Positions 17,035-26,513 are shown, numbered from the stretch's first letter. The stretch is DNA of 64,000 nucleotides from Maribacter forsetii DSM 18668 (GCF_000744105.1 NZ_JQLH01000001.1:930001-994000); one strand, 5' to 3'. Notes: generated by a model not told the origin, from the sequence alone. Program-made: numbers and translations.

Positions 17035-19059
17035 TTAGCTCGTAACCAAACCGGCACGTTCCAATAAAGCCTCTACTTTAGGTTCAGCACCTCTAAATCT
17101 TTTATACAAAACCATTGGGTTTTCAGTACCACCTTGTGACAGTACATTGTCTTTAAATTTAGTTGCTACTTCTTTATTGAAAATTCCTTTTTCTTTAAAA
17201 TAAGCAAAGGCATCTGCATCCAACACTTCTGCCCATTTGTAGCTGTAGTACCCAGAAGAATATCCTCCTTGAAAAATATGTGAGAATGCTGTACTCATAC
17301 AAGTTTCTGGTGTTGCAGGGTAAAGACTGGTGTCTTTAAAAGCTTCATCTTCATGTGCTTTTACATTGGTAATGCCTGTTGGGTCTATACCGTGCCAAGA
17401 CATATCTAAAAGTCCAAAACTTAATTGACGTAGCGTTTGCATACCTTCTTGAAAGGTTGCCGATTCCTTTATTTTTTCAACCAGTTCCATTGGTATGGTT
17501 TCTCCGGTTTCGTAATGCTTTGCAAACAACTCTAATGCTTCTTTTTCATAACACCAGTTTTCTAAAACCTGACTAGGTAATTCTACAAAGTCCCAAAATA
17601 CAGATGTTCCAGATAGGCTAGGGTAGGTGGTGTTTGCCAGCATGCCATGCAAACCGTGTCCAAATTCATGGAATAGGGTCGTTACCTCATTAAAAGTCAA
17701 TAATGAAGGCTTGCTCTTTGTTGAAGGAGTAAAGTTGCAAACGTTCGATATATGCGGACGCACATTTTTGCCGTTTCTTTTCCATTGGCTTTTAAAAGAG
17801 GTCATCCACGCGCCACCACGCTTGCCTGCTCTTGGGTGAAAATCAGCATAAAAGAGAGATATAAAATTCTTGTCGGCATCGTAAACTTTATAGGTTTTTA
17901 CCTCGTCATGATATTTTTCAATGTCATGAACCTCTTCAAACTGTAAATCGAATAAGTTTTCTGCTACTTTAAAAACTCCATTAATTACATTTTCAAGCTT
18001 GAAATATGGCTTCAGTTTCTCATCATCTAAATTAAATAACTCTTGCTTTAATTTTTCAGAATAGTAACTACTGTCCCATTTTTCTAAACGGTCAATATTA
18101 TCTAGTTTTTTAGCGAAATCTTCTAATTGTTTAAACTCGCGTTCTGCAGCCGGCTTCGCTTTTTCAAGTAACTCGTTTAAGAAGGAATGTACTTTTTCAG
18201 GAGTTTCTGCCATGCGCTCTTCTAATACAAAATCGGCATGGGTTTTATAGCCTAGTAAGTTGGCTCTCTCAAAACGTAATTTCGTTATTTCTAGCACATT
18301 TTCTTGATTGTCCAATTCATCATTATGAAAAGCCTTGCTGCCAAATGCCAATGAAAGTTCTTTACGTAATGTACGGTTTTTAGCATATTTCATGAAAGGT
18401 ATATAGCTAGGGTAATCTAATGTGATCATCCAGCCATCTTCCTTGCCTTTTGAAATCGCCAATTGTGCGGCTGCTTCTTTTTCACCTTCTGGTAATCCGT
18501 CAAGGTCGGCTTCATCCGTAAGGTGTAGTTGAAATCTATTGGTTTCGGCAAGTACGTTTTCGCCAAATGTTAGTTTCAGCTTTGCCAGTTTAGCATCGAT
18601 CTCACGTAAACGATTTTTTTTGTCTTCGGATAAATTAGCGCCGTTTCTGCTAAAGCTCTTATATTTCTTATCTAAAAGGGTGTTTTGCTCTACGGTAAGG
18701 TCTAAATCATCCTTTTGGTCATAAACTGCTTTTACTCTTTTGAATAAATCTTCGTTTAGGGTAATGTCATTACCAAATTCTGAAAGTAATGGAGAAATTT
18801 CTTGTGCAATTTTCTGAATTTCCTCATTGGTTTCAGCGGAATTCAAGTTGAAAAACACACTTGAAATTCGGTCTAATTGCTGACCTGAAAATTCCAATGC
18901 TTCAATCGTGTTTTCAAAAGTAGAAGCTTCCGTATTATTGGTAATTGCATCTATTTCCGCTCTTGCATCTTCTATAGATTGTAAAAAAGCGGGTTTAAAA
19001 TGCTCGTTTTTAATTTGTGAAAATGGAGCAGTATCAAAAGGGGATAATAATGGATTCAT
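17035..19059 (-). CDS. M3-family oligopeptidase (Dcp/PrlC type)
   Basis: 674 residues, close to the 680 of E. coli Dcp and OpdA. The zinc motif is TLFHEFGHGLHGML (HExxH about residue 463) with the downstream glutamate in FWDFVELPSQVLENW (about 490). The N-terminal helical half (MNPLLSPFDTAPFSQIKNEHF) and FSHIFQGGYSSGYYSYKWAE near the C-terminus are typical. It has no signal peptide, so it is cytosolic. It degrades short peptides, including cleaved signal peptides in relatives. The N-terminal half looks more like Dcp (peptidyl-dipeptidase) than OpdA, but I do not assign a symbol. Confidence 0.92.
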   Translation of the reverse strand: MNPLLSPFDTAPFSQIKNEHFKPAFLQSIEDARAEIDAITNNTEASTFENTIEALEFSGQQLDRISSVFFNLNSAETNEEIQKIAQEISPLLSEFGNDITLNEDLFKRVKAVYDQKDDLDLTVEQNTLLDKKYKSFSRNGANLSEDKKNRLREIDAKLAKLKLTFGENVLAETNRFQLHLTDEADLDGLPEGEKEAAAQLAISKGKEDGWMITLDYPSYIPFMKYAKNRTLRKELSLAFGSKAFHNDELDNQENVLEITKLRFERANLLGYKTHADFVLEERMAETPEKVHSFLNELLEKAKPAAEREFKQLEDFAKKLDNIDRLEKWDSSYYSEKLKQELFNLDDEKLKPYFKLENVINGVFKVAENLFDLQFEEVHDIEKYHDEVKTYKVYDADKNFISLFYADFHPRAGKRGGAWMTSFKSQWKRNGKNVRPHISNVCNFTPSTKSKPSLLTFNEVTTLFHEFGHGLHGMLANTTYPSLSGTSVFWDFVELPSQVLENWCYEKEALELFAKHYETGETIPMELVEKIKESATFQEGMQTLRQLSFGLLDMSWHGIDPTGITNVKAHEDEAFKDTSLYPATPETCMSTAFSHIFQGGYSSGYYSYKWAEVLDADAFAYFKEKGIFNKEVATKFKDNVLSQGGTENPMVLYKRFRGAEPKVEALLERAGLVTS

Positions 19060-19061
19060 AT

Positions 19062-19165
19062 TTCAAGTTCAAGTTCAAGTGTCAAATTCAAGACCACCCA
19101 AATAAATTAAAATTAGTTTTACTCGATAATCGAGATTTAAATGCTCCGACGTTTCAGTCGAAATC
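19062..19165. repeat. TTCAAG hexamer repeats and small hairpins
   Basis: Short spacer between the M3 peptidase start and purE. It holds three consecutive TTCAAG units plus a fourth nearby (19062-19092), a 13-base palindrome CTCGATAATCGAG (19122-19134) and a CGAC-GTTTCA-GTCG hairpin (19147-19160). A similar hexamer repeat occurs in reverse near 60.58 kb. Function unknown. Confidence 0.55.
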
Positions 19166-19219
19166 TAAATAAAATTTTCAATTCAATGCTTCACGGCTTA
19201 TTCCGAGGTTTTTTACTAA

Positions 19220-19708
19220 CTATTTGCCATTTACAGCTTTAGCGCCATCGATAACTTTTTGCTTTAGACCTTCTTTATACAAAATCACCTTGTCTAAAAC
19301 ACATTTATCTGAGCTACCTATAATTTGAGCAGCCAAAATTCCTGCATTTTTTGCACCGTTCAATGCTACAGTTGCTACTGGTACACCACCTGGCATTTGT
19401 AGAATGGATAGTACAGAATCCCATCCATCTATAGAATTGCTGCTTTTTACAGGAACTCCGATTACAGGTAAAGGAGACATGGACGCTACCATACCTGGTA
19501 AATGCGCTGCACCACCAGCACCGGCTATAATAACCGAATATCCGCTAGTATGTGCATTTTTACTGAAATCGAACAATTTTTCAGGTGTTCTATGGGCAGA
19601 TACAATGTCTACATCTACTTCTATATCAAAACCTTTTAAAATATCTATGGCGTCTTGCATTACGGGCATGTCACTTGTACTACCCATTACTACGGCTACT
19701 TTACTCAT
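19220..19708 (-). CDS. purE: N5-carboxyaminoimidazole ribonucleotide mutase (PurE)
   Basis: 162 residues, normal for class I PurE. Motifs: VVMGSTSDMPVMQDA (residues about 5-19), SAHRTPEKL (about 39-47) with the conserved His, AGGAAHLPGM and GVPVKSS. It converts N5-CAIR, made by PurK, to CAIR in purine synthesis. purK ends 5 bp upstream, so the two are one operon and use the PurK/PurE (class I) route, not the class II PurE that uses CO2 directly. Confidence 0.97.
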   Translation of the reverse strand: MSKVAVVMGSTSDMPVMQDAIDILKGFDIEVDVDIVSAHRTPEKLFDFSKNAHTSGYSVIIAGAGGAAHLPGMVASMSPLPVIGVPVKSSNSIDGWDSVLSILQMPGGVPVATVALNGAKNAGILAAQIIGSSDKCVLDKVILYKEGLKQKVIDGAKAVNGK

Positions 19709-19713
19709 GTTTT

Positions 19714-20868
19714 TTATTTTGAAATCACTTGTATTGTTTCTTTTACTTTTTCGGCTATGGCTCTTGCCTTGCCTAAGTCATCGTTAACTATGGTTACATG
19801 TCCCATTTTACGAAATGGTCTTGTTTGTGCTTTACCATATATATGTGGAGTAACACCTTCCATCCCTAAAATTTCCTCGATGTTTTTGTAAACCACATTT
19901 CCCGTATGGTTTTCCGCACCTACCAAATTCACCATTACACCTGCTACTTTACTATCGGTTATTCCTAATGGTAGCCCTAGAATACTACGTATATGTTGCT
20001 CAAACTGGTTGGTGTAACTGGCTTCAATACTATAGTGCCCGCTATTATGTGGTCTTGGTGCTACTTCATTAACCAATATCTGGTCATCTTCGGTTTGGAA
20101 CATTTCAACCGCTAACAATCCTGTAAGACCTATTTTATCCGCTACTTTTAATGCGAGTGCTCTTGCATTTTTAGCCACTTTTTCATCTATACGGGCAGGA
20201 CAAATCACGTATTCCACTTGGTTGGCTTCTGGATGAAATTCCATTTCCACAACTGGGTAGGTCTTAATTTCTCCTTCCGCATTTCTTGATACGATTACCG
20301 CTAATTCGTTCTTGAATGGAATCATAGTTTCTGCTATGCACTCTCCAGTAGGTAATCCTTCTAAATCGGCTAAACTACGAACGACTTTTACGCCTTGTCC
20401 GTCATATCCAAATTGCGCAACTTTCCATACAAAAGGAAACTGTAATGCTTCATTTTCAATACTATCTTCAATTTCACTTAGGTAAGCAAATCGCTGAAAA
20501 TCTGCAGTAGGTATGTCATTATCAACATAAAATAATTTCTGCCTGGCTTTATTTTGAATAATGCGTAACGCCTTTGGTTGTGGATATACTTTAACGCCTT
20601 CATCCTCTAATTTCTCTAAAGCATCTAAATTTACATTTTCAATTTCAATGGTCAACACATCTACATCTTTGCCAAAATTGTAAACCGTATCAAAATCTAA
20701 AAGACTGCCTTGAACAAACTCGTTACATGACATTCTACTTGGCGCTTCAGCAGAACCATCTAATACTTTGGTATAAATATCCCATTTTCGCGTTTCATAC
20801 AACATCATTTTACCTAGTTGACCACCACCTAAAATGCCTAATTTAAAATCTGAAGAAAAATAATCCAT
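19714..20868 (-). CDS. purK: N5-carboxyaminoimidazole ribonucleotide synthase (PurK)
   Basis: 384 residues, ATP-grasp enzyme. The N-terminal Rossmann-like part is KLGILGGGQLGKMM (about 9-22). The ATP-grasp core includes FPFVWKVAQFGYDGQGVKVV and the metal site AVEMFQTEDDQILVNEVAPRPHNSGH (about 265-290). It carboxylates AIR with bicarbonate and ATP, feeding PurE encoded 5 bp downstream. The 136-bp gap upstream is shared with the divergent HPRT-Adk gene. Confidence 0.97.
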   Translation of the reverse strand: MDYFSSDFKLGILGGGQLGKMMLYETRKWDIYTKVLDGSAEAPSRMSCNEFVQGSLLDFDTVYNFGKDVDVLTIEIENVNLDALEKLEDEGVKVYPQPKALRIIQNKARQKLFYVDNDIPTADFQRFAYLSEIEDSIENEALQFPFVWKVAQFGYDGQGVKVVRSLADLEGLPTGECIAETMIPFKNELAVIVSRNAEGEIKTYPVVEMEFHPEANQVEYVICPARIDEKVAKNARALALKVADKIGLTGLLAVEMFQTEDDQILVNEVAPRPHNSGHYSIEASYTNQFEQHIRSILGLPLGITDSKVAGVMVNLVGAENHTGNVVYKNIEEILGMEGVTPHIYGKAQTRPFRKMGHVTIVNDDLGKARAIAEKVKETIQVISK

Positions 20869-20973
20869 ATAATTGTTGCTTTTGGCAGTTGAAAAAACGC
20901 CTTAAGTACTACAAAAATACGGTTAAATCTTAGAAACCAATTCCTTTCTAATTAAAAACACAAGGCAATAGCT

Positions 20974-20981
20974 TATCTTTG
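20974..20981 (+). promoter_or_regulatory. Candidate -7 box of the hpt-adk gene
   Basis: TATCTTTG, a match to TAnnTTTG, 23 bp before the TTG start at 21005. Transcription would begin near 20987, upstream of an out-of-frame ATG at 20998. No clear -33 element. Confidence 0.5.
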
Positions 20982-21004
20982 CTGACCTTGATAATTTATG
21001 AAAA

Positions 21005-22114
21005 TTGATACAAATTCACGACAAGTTTTTTAAACCTTATCTCAGCGAATCTGAAATTTTGCAGGCGGTAAAAACGGTTGCCGATAAAATTGCTGTAGAT
21101 TATAAAGATGAAACACCCATTTTTGTTGGCGTGTTAAACGGATCTTTTATGTTCGTTTCAGATTTAATGAAAGCTTACCAACACCCCTGCGAAGTTTCTT
21201 TTGTAAGATTGAGTTCTTACCAAGGCTTAACATCTACGGGTATTGTAGAGACCTTGTTAGATGTACCAGAGAATATAGAAGGGCGCAGTGTCATTATATT
21301 AGAGGATATTATTGATACCGGGCGTACCTTGCAGAAATTAGTGCATTTGTTTTCCAAGACCAAGGTCAAAGAATTTAAAATAGCTAGTCTTTTTTATAAG
21401 CCAGATGTGTACAAAGGCGAATATGCCATTGACTATTTTGGTTTGGCCATACCAGATAATTTTATTGTAGGTTACGGTCTAGATTATAAGGAACAAGGAA
21501 GAAATTTAAAAGAAGTATACCAATTAAACCAGAAACATATGATTAATCTTGTACTCTTTGGTAAGCCAGGAGCCGGCAAGGGCACACAAGCACAATTCTT
21601 AAAAGAGAAATATAATTTAAAACATATTTCTACGGGAGATGTTTTTAGATTCAATATCAAAAACGGAACGGAGTTAGGTACTTTGGCCAAGTCATATATT
21701 GATAAAGGAGAGCTAGTGCCAGATGAGGTAACTATTAAAATGTTGCAAGAAGAAGTGGAGAAGAACGCTGATGCAGACGGATTCATTTTTGACGGTTTCC
21801 CTAGAACCGCTGCACAAGCCGAAGCTTTAGATAATTTCCTAGAATCTAAAGATATGGGCATAAATGCTACTATAGCGCTAGAGGCAAATGATGAAGTTTT
21901 AATTGAACGTCTTTTAGAGAGAGGTAAGGTTAGTGGTAGAACAGATGATCAAGATGTAGCCAAGATCAGAAATCGTTTTGATGAGTACAATGCAAAAACT
22001 ACTCCTGTAAAAGAATTTTATGAGGCACAGGGTAAGTTCCATAGTGTAAACGGTATTGGTACCATTTCCGAAATTACGGAACGCCTTACAGAAGTAATAG
22101 AAGGCTTAAAATAA
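21005..22114 (+). CDS. adk: Fused hypoxanthine phosphoribosyltransferase-adenylate kinase
   Basis: 369 residues, two complete enzymes in one frame. Residues 1-178 are an HPRT, with PRPP-binding IILEDIIDTGRTL (about 97-109) and LFYKPDVYKGEY near the base-binding region. Residues 179-369 are an adenylate kinase, with P-loop FGKPGAGKGTQ (184-194), STGDVFRF, DGFPRTAAQAE and a short LID (RGKVSGRTDDQ). HPRT salvages hypoxanthine or guanine to IMP or GMP; Adk balances AMP, ADP and ATP. An in-frame TGA at 20999-21001 rules out a longer protein, and no ATG is available, so TTG 21005 is taken as start. An out-of-frame ATG at 20998 overlaps that stop. Met 179 (codon 21539) could serve as a second start for a separate Adk. 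obg follows 57 bp later. Confidence 0.93.
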   Translation: MIQIHDKFFKPYLSESEILQAVKTVADKIAVDYKDETPIFVGVLNGSFMFVSDLMKAYQHPCEVSFVRLSSYQGLTSTGIVETLLDVPENIEGRSVIILEDIIDTGRTLQKLVHLFSKTKVKEFKIASLFYKPDVYKGEYAIDYFGLAIPDNFIVGYGLDYKEQGRNLKEVYQLNQKHMINLVLFGKPGAGKGTQAQFLKEKYNLKHISTGDVFRFNIKNGTELGTLAKSYIDKGELVPDEVTIKMLQEEVEKNADADGFIFDGFPRTAAQAEALDNFLESKDMGINATIALEANDEVLIERLLERGKVSGRTDDQDVAKIRNRFDEYNAKTTPVKEFYEAQGKFHSVNGIGTISEITERLTEVIEGLK

Positions 22115-22171
22115 TATAGAAATTCTCGCATTGAAGATATTGATGAGAGATTTTGAATTGAACGAATAACA

Positions 22172-23173
22172 ATGACCGAAGGTAATTTTGTAGACTACGT
22201 AAAAGTGGGTTTGACTTCTGGTAAAGGAGGCAAGGGATCTGTGCATTTGCACCGTGAAAAATTTATTACCAAAGGTGGTCCTGATGGTGGTGATGGTGGT
22301 CGTGGCGGACATATAATTGTTAGAGGTAACGAAAACCTTTGGACCTTGATCAATTTCAAATACACCAAACATTTTAAGGCAGGTCATGGTGCACACGGTA
22401 GTAAAAGCCGTAGTACTGGTGCTGATGGTGAAGATGTATATTTAGATGTGCCATTGGGTACGGTAGTTAAAGACTTTGAAACCAAAGAAGTGCTTTTTGA
22501 AATAACCGAGCATGGTGAAGAGAGAATTCTTCTCAAAGGTGGTATGGGGGGGCGCGGTAACTGGCACTTTAGAACTTCTACAAACCAAACGCCTAGATAT
22601 GCACAACCCGGTATGGACGGTCTAGAAGGGGAGTTTCTTTTAGAGCTTAAAGTTTTGGCAGATGTTGGTCTAGTGGGTTTTCCAAATGCAGGGAAGTCTA
22701 CTTTGTTATCAGTTATAACATCAGCAAAGCCAAAAATTGCTGATTACGAGTTCACGACCTTAAAACCGAACTTGGGTATTGTAGAGTATCGCGATTTCAA
22801 GAGTTTCGTAATGGCAGATATTCCTGGTATTATTGAAGGTGCTGCAGAAGGCAAAGGCTTAGGTCACTACTTTTTAAGACATATAGAACGTAATGCGAAT
22901 TTGTTGTTCTTAATACCTGCAGATAGTAAAGATATCAGCAAGGAGTATGAGATTTTATTGGATGAGTTAAGACGTTATAATCCCGAGTTATTAGACAAAG
23001 AGCGTCTTATTTGTATTTCTAAAAGCGATATGCTAGATGATGAGTTGATGGATGAAATGAGAGCTGAGCTAGAAAAAGATTTAAACGGTACACCTTTCAT
23101 GTTTATATCGTCTGTAGCGCAAATGGGTATTGTAGAATTGAAAGATAAACTTTGGGCAATGCTTAATTCTTAA
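22172..23173 (+). CDS. obg: Obg-family ribosome-associated GTPase (ObgE/CgtA)
   Basis: 333 residues. The N-terminal Obg fold is glycine-rich (GGKGSVHLHREK, GGPDGGDGGRGG, residues about 17-50). The G domain has GFPNAGKST (about 168-176), switch II DIPGIIEGA (about 215) and the NKxD-type site as SKSD (about 288). The variable C-terminal domain of some Obg proteins is absent. The family acts in late 50S ribosome assembly and stress control and is usually essential. It lies between hpt-adk and a channel gene that starts 8 bp after its stop. Confidence 0.97.
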   Translation: MTEGNFVDYVKVGLTSGKGGKGSVHLHREKFITKGGPDGGDGGRGGHIIVRGNENLWTLINFKYTKHFKAGHGAHGSKSRSTGADGEDVYLDVPLGTVVKDFETKEVLFEITEHGEERILLKGGMGGRGNWHFRTSTNQTPRYAQPGMDGLEGEFLLELKVLADVGLVGFPNAGKSTLLSVITSAKPKIADYEFTTLKPNLGIVEYRDFKSFVMADIPGIIEGAAEGKGLGHYFLRHIERNANLLFLIPADSKDISKEYEILLDELRRYNPELLDKERLICISKSDMLDDELMDEMRAELEKDLNGTPFMFISSVAQMGIVELKDKLWAMLNS

Positions 23174-23181
23174 TACGAATT

Positions 23182-23886
23182 ATGAAACAATACCTTAAAA
23201 ATATTGTTGAAATAAATGATAATAGAAAAAGCAGAATTTTTGCTTATTTCATTCAGATTTTAATCTTCATTTCTATTGTTGCTTTTTCATTTGAAACAGT
23301 ACCAGATTTAGAGCCCAATACCAGAAAACTTTTAAGAGTAATTGAAATATTCTGTGTGGTAGTCTTTACCATAGAATACTTGCTTCGTATTTATGTTGCA
23401 GATACCAAACATAAATTTATATTTAGTTTTTTCGGAATAATTGATTTTTTAGCAATACTACCTTTTTATTTAGCACTAGGGGTTGATTTAAGATCTCTTA
23501 GGGCGTTACGCTTTTTAAGATTATTCCGTATTCTTAAACTAATGCGATATAATAAAGCTATTAAGCGTTTTACAGCAGCAATTAGTACGGCAAAAGAAGA
23601 AATACTTCTGTTCTTATTTGTTACTTTAATATTAATTTATTTTGCTTCTGTAGGTATTTACTATTTTGAAAATGAAGCTCAGCCTGAGCATTTTGCATCT
23701 ATTTTTGATAGTCTTTGGTGGGCAATTATTACACTAACTACTGTTGGCTATGGAGATGTTTATCCCATTACAGTTGGCGGTAAAGTTTTTACTTTTTTTA
23801 TTTTAATGATTGGTTTAGGAGTCGTAGCTATTCCTACAGGAATAATTTCTTCAGCGCTTACCACGTCTGTTGATAAGAAAGAATAG
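23182..23886 (+). CDS. Voltage-gated-type potassium channel (ion transporter family)
   Basis: 234 residues, six predicted membrane segments plus a pore loop. The S4-like helix carries regularly spaced arginines (RSLRALRFLRLFRILKLMR, about 108-126). The selectivity filter is TTVGYGDVYP (about 188-197). The protein stops soon after S6 with no large cytosolic domain. It should conduct K+ in response to voltage across the inner membrane. It starts 8 bp after obg and is probably co-transcribed with it. Confidence 0.92.
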   Translation: MKQYLKNIVEINDNRKSRIFAYFIQILIFISIVAFSFETVPDLEPNTRKLLRVIEIFCVVVFTIEYLLRIYVADTKHKFIFSFFGIIDFLAILPFYLALGVDLRSLRALRFLRLFRILKLMRYNKAIKRFTAAISTAKEEILLFLFVTLILIYFASVGIYYFENEAQPEHFASIFDSLWWAIITLTTVGYGDVYPITVGGKVFTFFILMIGLGVVAIPTGIISSALTTSVDKKE

Positions 23887-23982
23887 GAGTATAGGAAGTT
23901 TAAGTATAACGCTTAGTCGAATACCTTCTCAAAAACATATATTACTCTTTTATTTTCTTTAAATTTAAGAAAATGCAATATC

Positions 23983-24501
23983 ATGAGAATCCTTTTTTTT
24001 AGTGTTGTACTACTAGTTTTAACTTCTTGCGGATCAGCGAGGGTCAATTATGATTACGATGATCAGACCGATTTTACAGCCTATTCTACCTATAACTATT
24101 TTGGTGATATGGAAACTGGTCTAAGTGAATTAGACGAGAAAAGGTTGATGGATGCCTTAGATGCTACTTTGGGCGAAAAAGGATTTATGTTCGCTGAAGA
24201 GCCTGACATGTTTATAAATATTAAAAGTGCAGTATTTAAATCACAGTCCGGTAATAATGTAGGTGTAGGTCTTGGTGGTGGTAACAGAGGTATTGGTGGT
24301 GGAGTGTCAATAGGTATTCCCGTTGGAGGACCAAAAATGACAAGAGAGCTTCAAATAGATTTTGTAGATTCTAACAAAGACATGCTTATTTGGCAAGCCA
24401 TTAGCGAAAGTCCATTTCGTGAGGGCGATACGCCACAAGAAAAATCAGAAAAGATTCAAGCTGTGATTGATAAGATCTTTAGTAAGTATCCACCAGAATA
24501 A
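23983..24501 (+). CDS. DUF4136-type lipoprotein
   Basis: 172 residues. The lipoprotein signal MRILFFSVVLLVLTSC puts the lipidated Cys at 16. Residues about 20-172 match the DUF4136 pattern: DYDDQTDFTAYSTYNY, a middle Gly-rich stretch (VGVGLGGGNRGIGGGVSIG) and a closing WQAISESPFR...IQAVIDKIFSKYPP. Such proteins are periplasmic or outer-membrane lipoproteins of unknown function. The gene converges with the transglutaminase-like gene with a 2-bp gap and no clear terminator between. Confidence 0.82.
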   Translation: MRILFFSVVLLVLTSCGSARVNYDYDDQTDFTAYSTYNYFGDMETGLSELDEKRLMDALDATLGEKGFMFAEEPDMFINIKSAVFKSQSGNNVGVGLGGGNRGIGGGVSIGIPVGGPKMTRELQIDFVDSNKDMLIWQAISESPFREGDTPQEKSEKIQAVIDKIFSKYPPE

Positions 24502-24503
24502 TA

Positions 24504-25511
24504 CTATTTTACCTTAATTACGTAAGTAGCAATTAGTTGATTTTCGACTGAAATATGAACGTCATAAAGTCCTTTCTTATCAAATTTTTGTTCTAGATGA
24601 ACTTCATTTTCTTCTCTATTGATAATTGGATTACCTTTCTTTTGACTACCTCCTTTATTCAATAAAAGTTGAATGTCTTCATTATATTCTTTTGGCACTT
24701 GTAATGTAAAAGTTACAGATGCGCCTTTTTTAATGTTGTTATGCATTACTGCCGGAGCAATAGGAATTAGCGGTGCTAAAAACGCTTCTTTGTAAATAAC
24801 AGGTCCTGCAACGTAGTCTTTGAATGCATCCGTTTTCAAATCTTGATTTTCATCGTTGTTGATCGGGAAATGATTTTTTGCAAATAATTTTGGATCAGCT
24901 AAAAAATAGCCGTCGAAATAGTCTTGCTGAAAAAACGGAGTGCCATTAACAACTATAGTTTCTCCGGCAGACCAAGTAGCATCGCACAGATACCACTTAT
25001 CATTTATCTGAACCCTATTCCAAGAATGATTGGGTGCGCTATCCTCTTTTAAAAGTAAGGTAGGTGTACGTCCATAGCCATCGATAATATCACAATTAAA
25101 TCCTGTCAAATTTGCCATTTCCTTTACCAGATACGCATAACCCGTACAGGCAGTTTTTCGGTCTTCTAATAAACTTTTAAAGATTTTAGGTGTAATACTT
25201 GTGTTCCATTCTAAAAAGGCTTCTCGGTCTTTGGCAAGTCTTTTTCTCTTTGAGCTTATTTTTAGATAGGAAGAATAATCATTGGCAATGTTAGAACTGA
25301 CCCAGGTGTATATTGCCCTAAATTTTTCAACATCGGTTTTTAATGAGGCGGTTAAATTATGGGTTAGTACCGGTAGGTTTTTAAGGCTCGCATCCTTATA
25401 ATAATGAGCAATGCTGTCCGCTTTTGTAAAATCAATTTCTTGAAAATCTGCACGTTGAGCAAAGCTCGTTATTGAAAATAAGAGCGTAAATAGTAGAACA
25501 AGGTTTCTCAT
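24504..25511 (-). CDS. Secreted transglutaminase-like (papain-fold) protein
   Basis: 335 residues with a signal peptide ending SITSFAQ (about 19). The transglutaminase core shows the Cys-His-Asp set: the cysteine in RKTACTGYAYL (about 118), the histidine in APNHSWNRV (about 161) and the aspartate in YLCDATWSAG (about 175). The C-terminal third is a beta domain. Members may act as periplasmic proteases or peptide cyclases; the substrate is unknown. Its ATG overlaps the stop of the upstream CarboxypepD gene by one base (TAATG), so the two are translationally coupled. Confidence 0.85.
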   Translation of the reverse strand: MRNLVLLFTLLFSITSFAQRADFQEIDFTKADSIAHYYKDASLKNLPVLTHNLTASLKTDVEKFRAIYTWVSSNIANDYSSYLKISSKRKRLAKDREAFLEWNTSITPKIFKSLLEDRKTACTGYAYLVKEMANLTGFNCDIIDGYGRTPTLLLKEDSAPNHSWNRVQINDKWYLCDATWSAGETIVVNGTPFFQQDYFDGYFLADPKLFAKNHFPINNDENQDLKTDAFKDYVAGPVIYKEAFLAPLIPIAPAVMHNNIKKGASVTFTLQVPKEYNEDIQLLLNKGGSQKKGNPIINREENEVHLEQKFDKKGLYDVHISVENQLIATYVIKVK

Positions 25512-26242
25512 TATTTAAAAATATCCCCGATCTTCTGAAAAATATTTCTTTTGCTCGTATAAGCTCCGCCAATTATAACCTCGCCCATAAGCTCAACATC
25601 GTAGGTGTCGAATGTAATATTGATATCTATTTTAGCACTGCCGTTTGCTGCAACTTTGTACGTTTTGGTTTCATATCCTATAAAACTAAGTACTAGAATG
25701 TCATTCTCTTCTAGCTGTTGAGGAAATTCAAATTTACCATCAAAATCTGTCTGTGTACCTACTGTAGTTCCTTTTAATACAACATTTACCCCAGGTAATG
25801 GCTCATTGTTTTCGTCTACTATAGTGCCGGTTACGGTGTGTTTTTCTTGTACAATTTCAACATATGAAATATCGCCTATAATATCTGTAGAAACTACTTC
25901 AATAGGTGGTTCTATACTGGCGGTTTCTTGACCTTTAACTTCAGTAGCGCATAGGGCTAGCAGAGAAAAACTCATCATTGCAATTCCTTTATGTAACATA
26001 GAATTATTCATAGTATGTAAAGAGTTGGTTTCATATGTTTTTAATTGTGATGCCTTGAACATTCCGCAAGCTTTCTTATTTCCTTGGCTCAAATAATTTA
26101 TAAGTTCGTTATCAGAAAAATTGGTGAAATCAATAACCTCTTTTTCACAGCTTTGGCAAAAACCTCCTTTTTCGGTTTTACTAAAATTACTGAATTTTTC
26201 TTTGCAAGGTTCTTTTACGTCAATTGTTAATGTGCTTTTCAT
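25511..26242 (-). CDS. CarboxypepD_reg-like protein with N-terminal Cys cluster
   Basis: 243 residues with an unusual layout. The N-terminal 75 residues hold cysteines as CKEKF, GGFCQSCEKEV and KKACGMF, a possible zinc site. A hydrophobic segment follows (MMSFSLLALCATEV, about 88-101). Then comes one CarboxypepD_reg beta-sandwich (TVTGTIVDENNEPLPGVNVVLKG through SFIGYETKTY, about 130-210), like those at the front of TonB-dependent receptors. The Cys cluster would face the cytosol and the beta domain the periplasm. Role unknown. It is coupled to the transglutaminase-like gene. Confidence 0.72.
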   Translation of the reverse strand: MKSTLTIDVKEPCKEKFSNFSKTEKGGFCQSCEKEVIDFTNFSDNELINYLSQGNKKACGMFKASQLKTYETNSLHTMNNSMLHKGIAMMSFSLLALCATEVKGQETASIEPPIEVVSTDIIGDISYVEIVQEKHTVTGTIVDENNEPLPGVNVVLKGTTVGTQTDFDGKFEFPQQLEENDILVLSFIGYETKTYKVAANGSAKIDINITFDTYDVELMGEVIIGGAYTSKRNIFQKIGDIFK

Positions 26243-26446
26243 ATTATTTTGGTTTTATATCTATACCCCCTAAAGTAAAATGGAACGGGGTCTTTTAAAA
26301 TAGATAATGAGTGAAGCGGTACTTTCAATGAGTTAACATGGTATTCTTAAGTTTTTTAACCGGTATTTAGTGAGTAACCAACTCTATTTCAAATGTTAAT
26401 GTTCTAAATTGATAGTGAAATAAACCTGCTTAAAATAAAATCCTGT

Positions 26447-26454
26447 TATTTTTG
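26447..26454 (+). promoter_or_regulatory. Candidate -7 box of the M13 peptidase gene
   Basis: TATTTTTG fits TAnnTTTG, 60 bp before the ATG at 26514. The 271-bp gap is shared with the divergent CarboxypepD gene. No convincing -33 TTG is present. Confidence 0.4.
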
Positions 26455-26513
26455 TAACAAAACTCAAAACGAGCGTCATATAGTCTGACACGTTAAAAAC
26501 TAACTCACACAAA

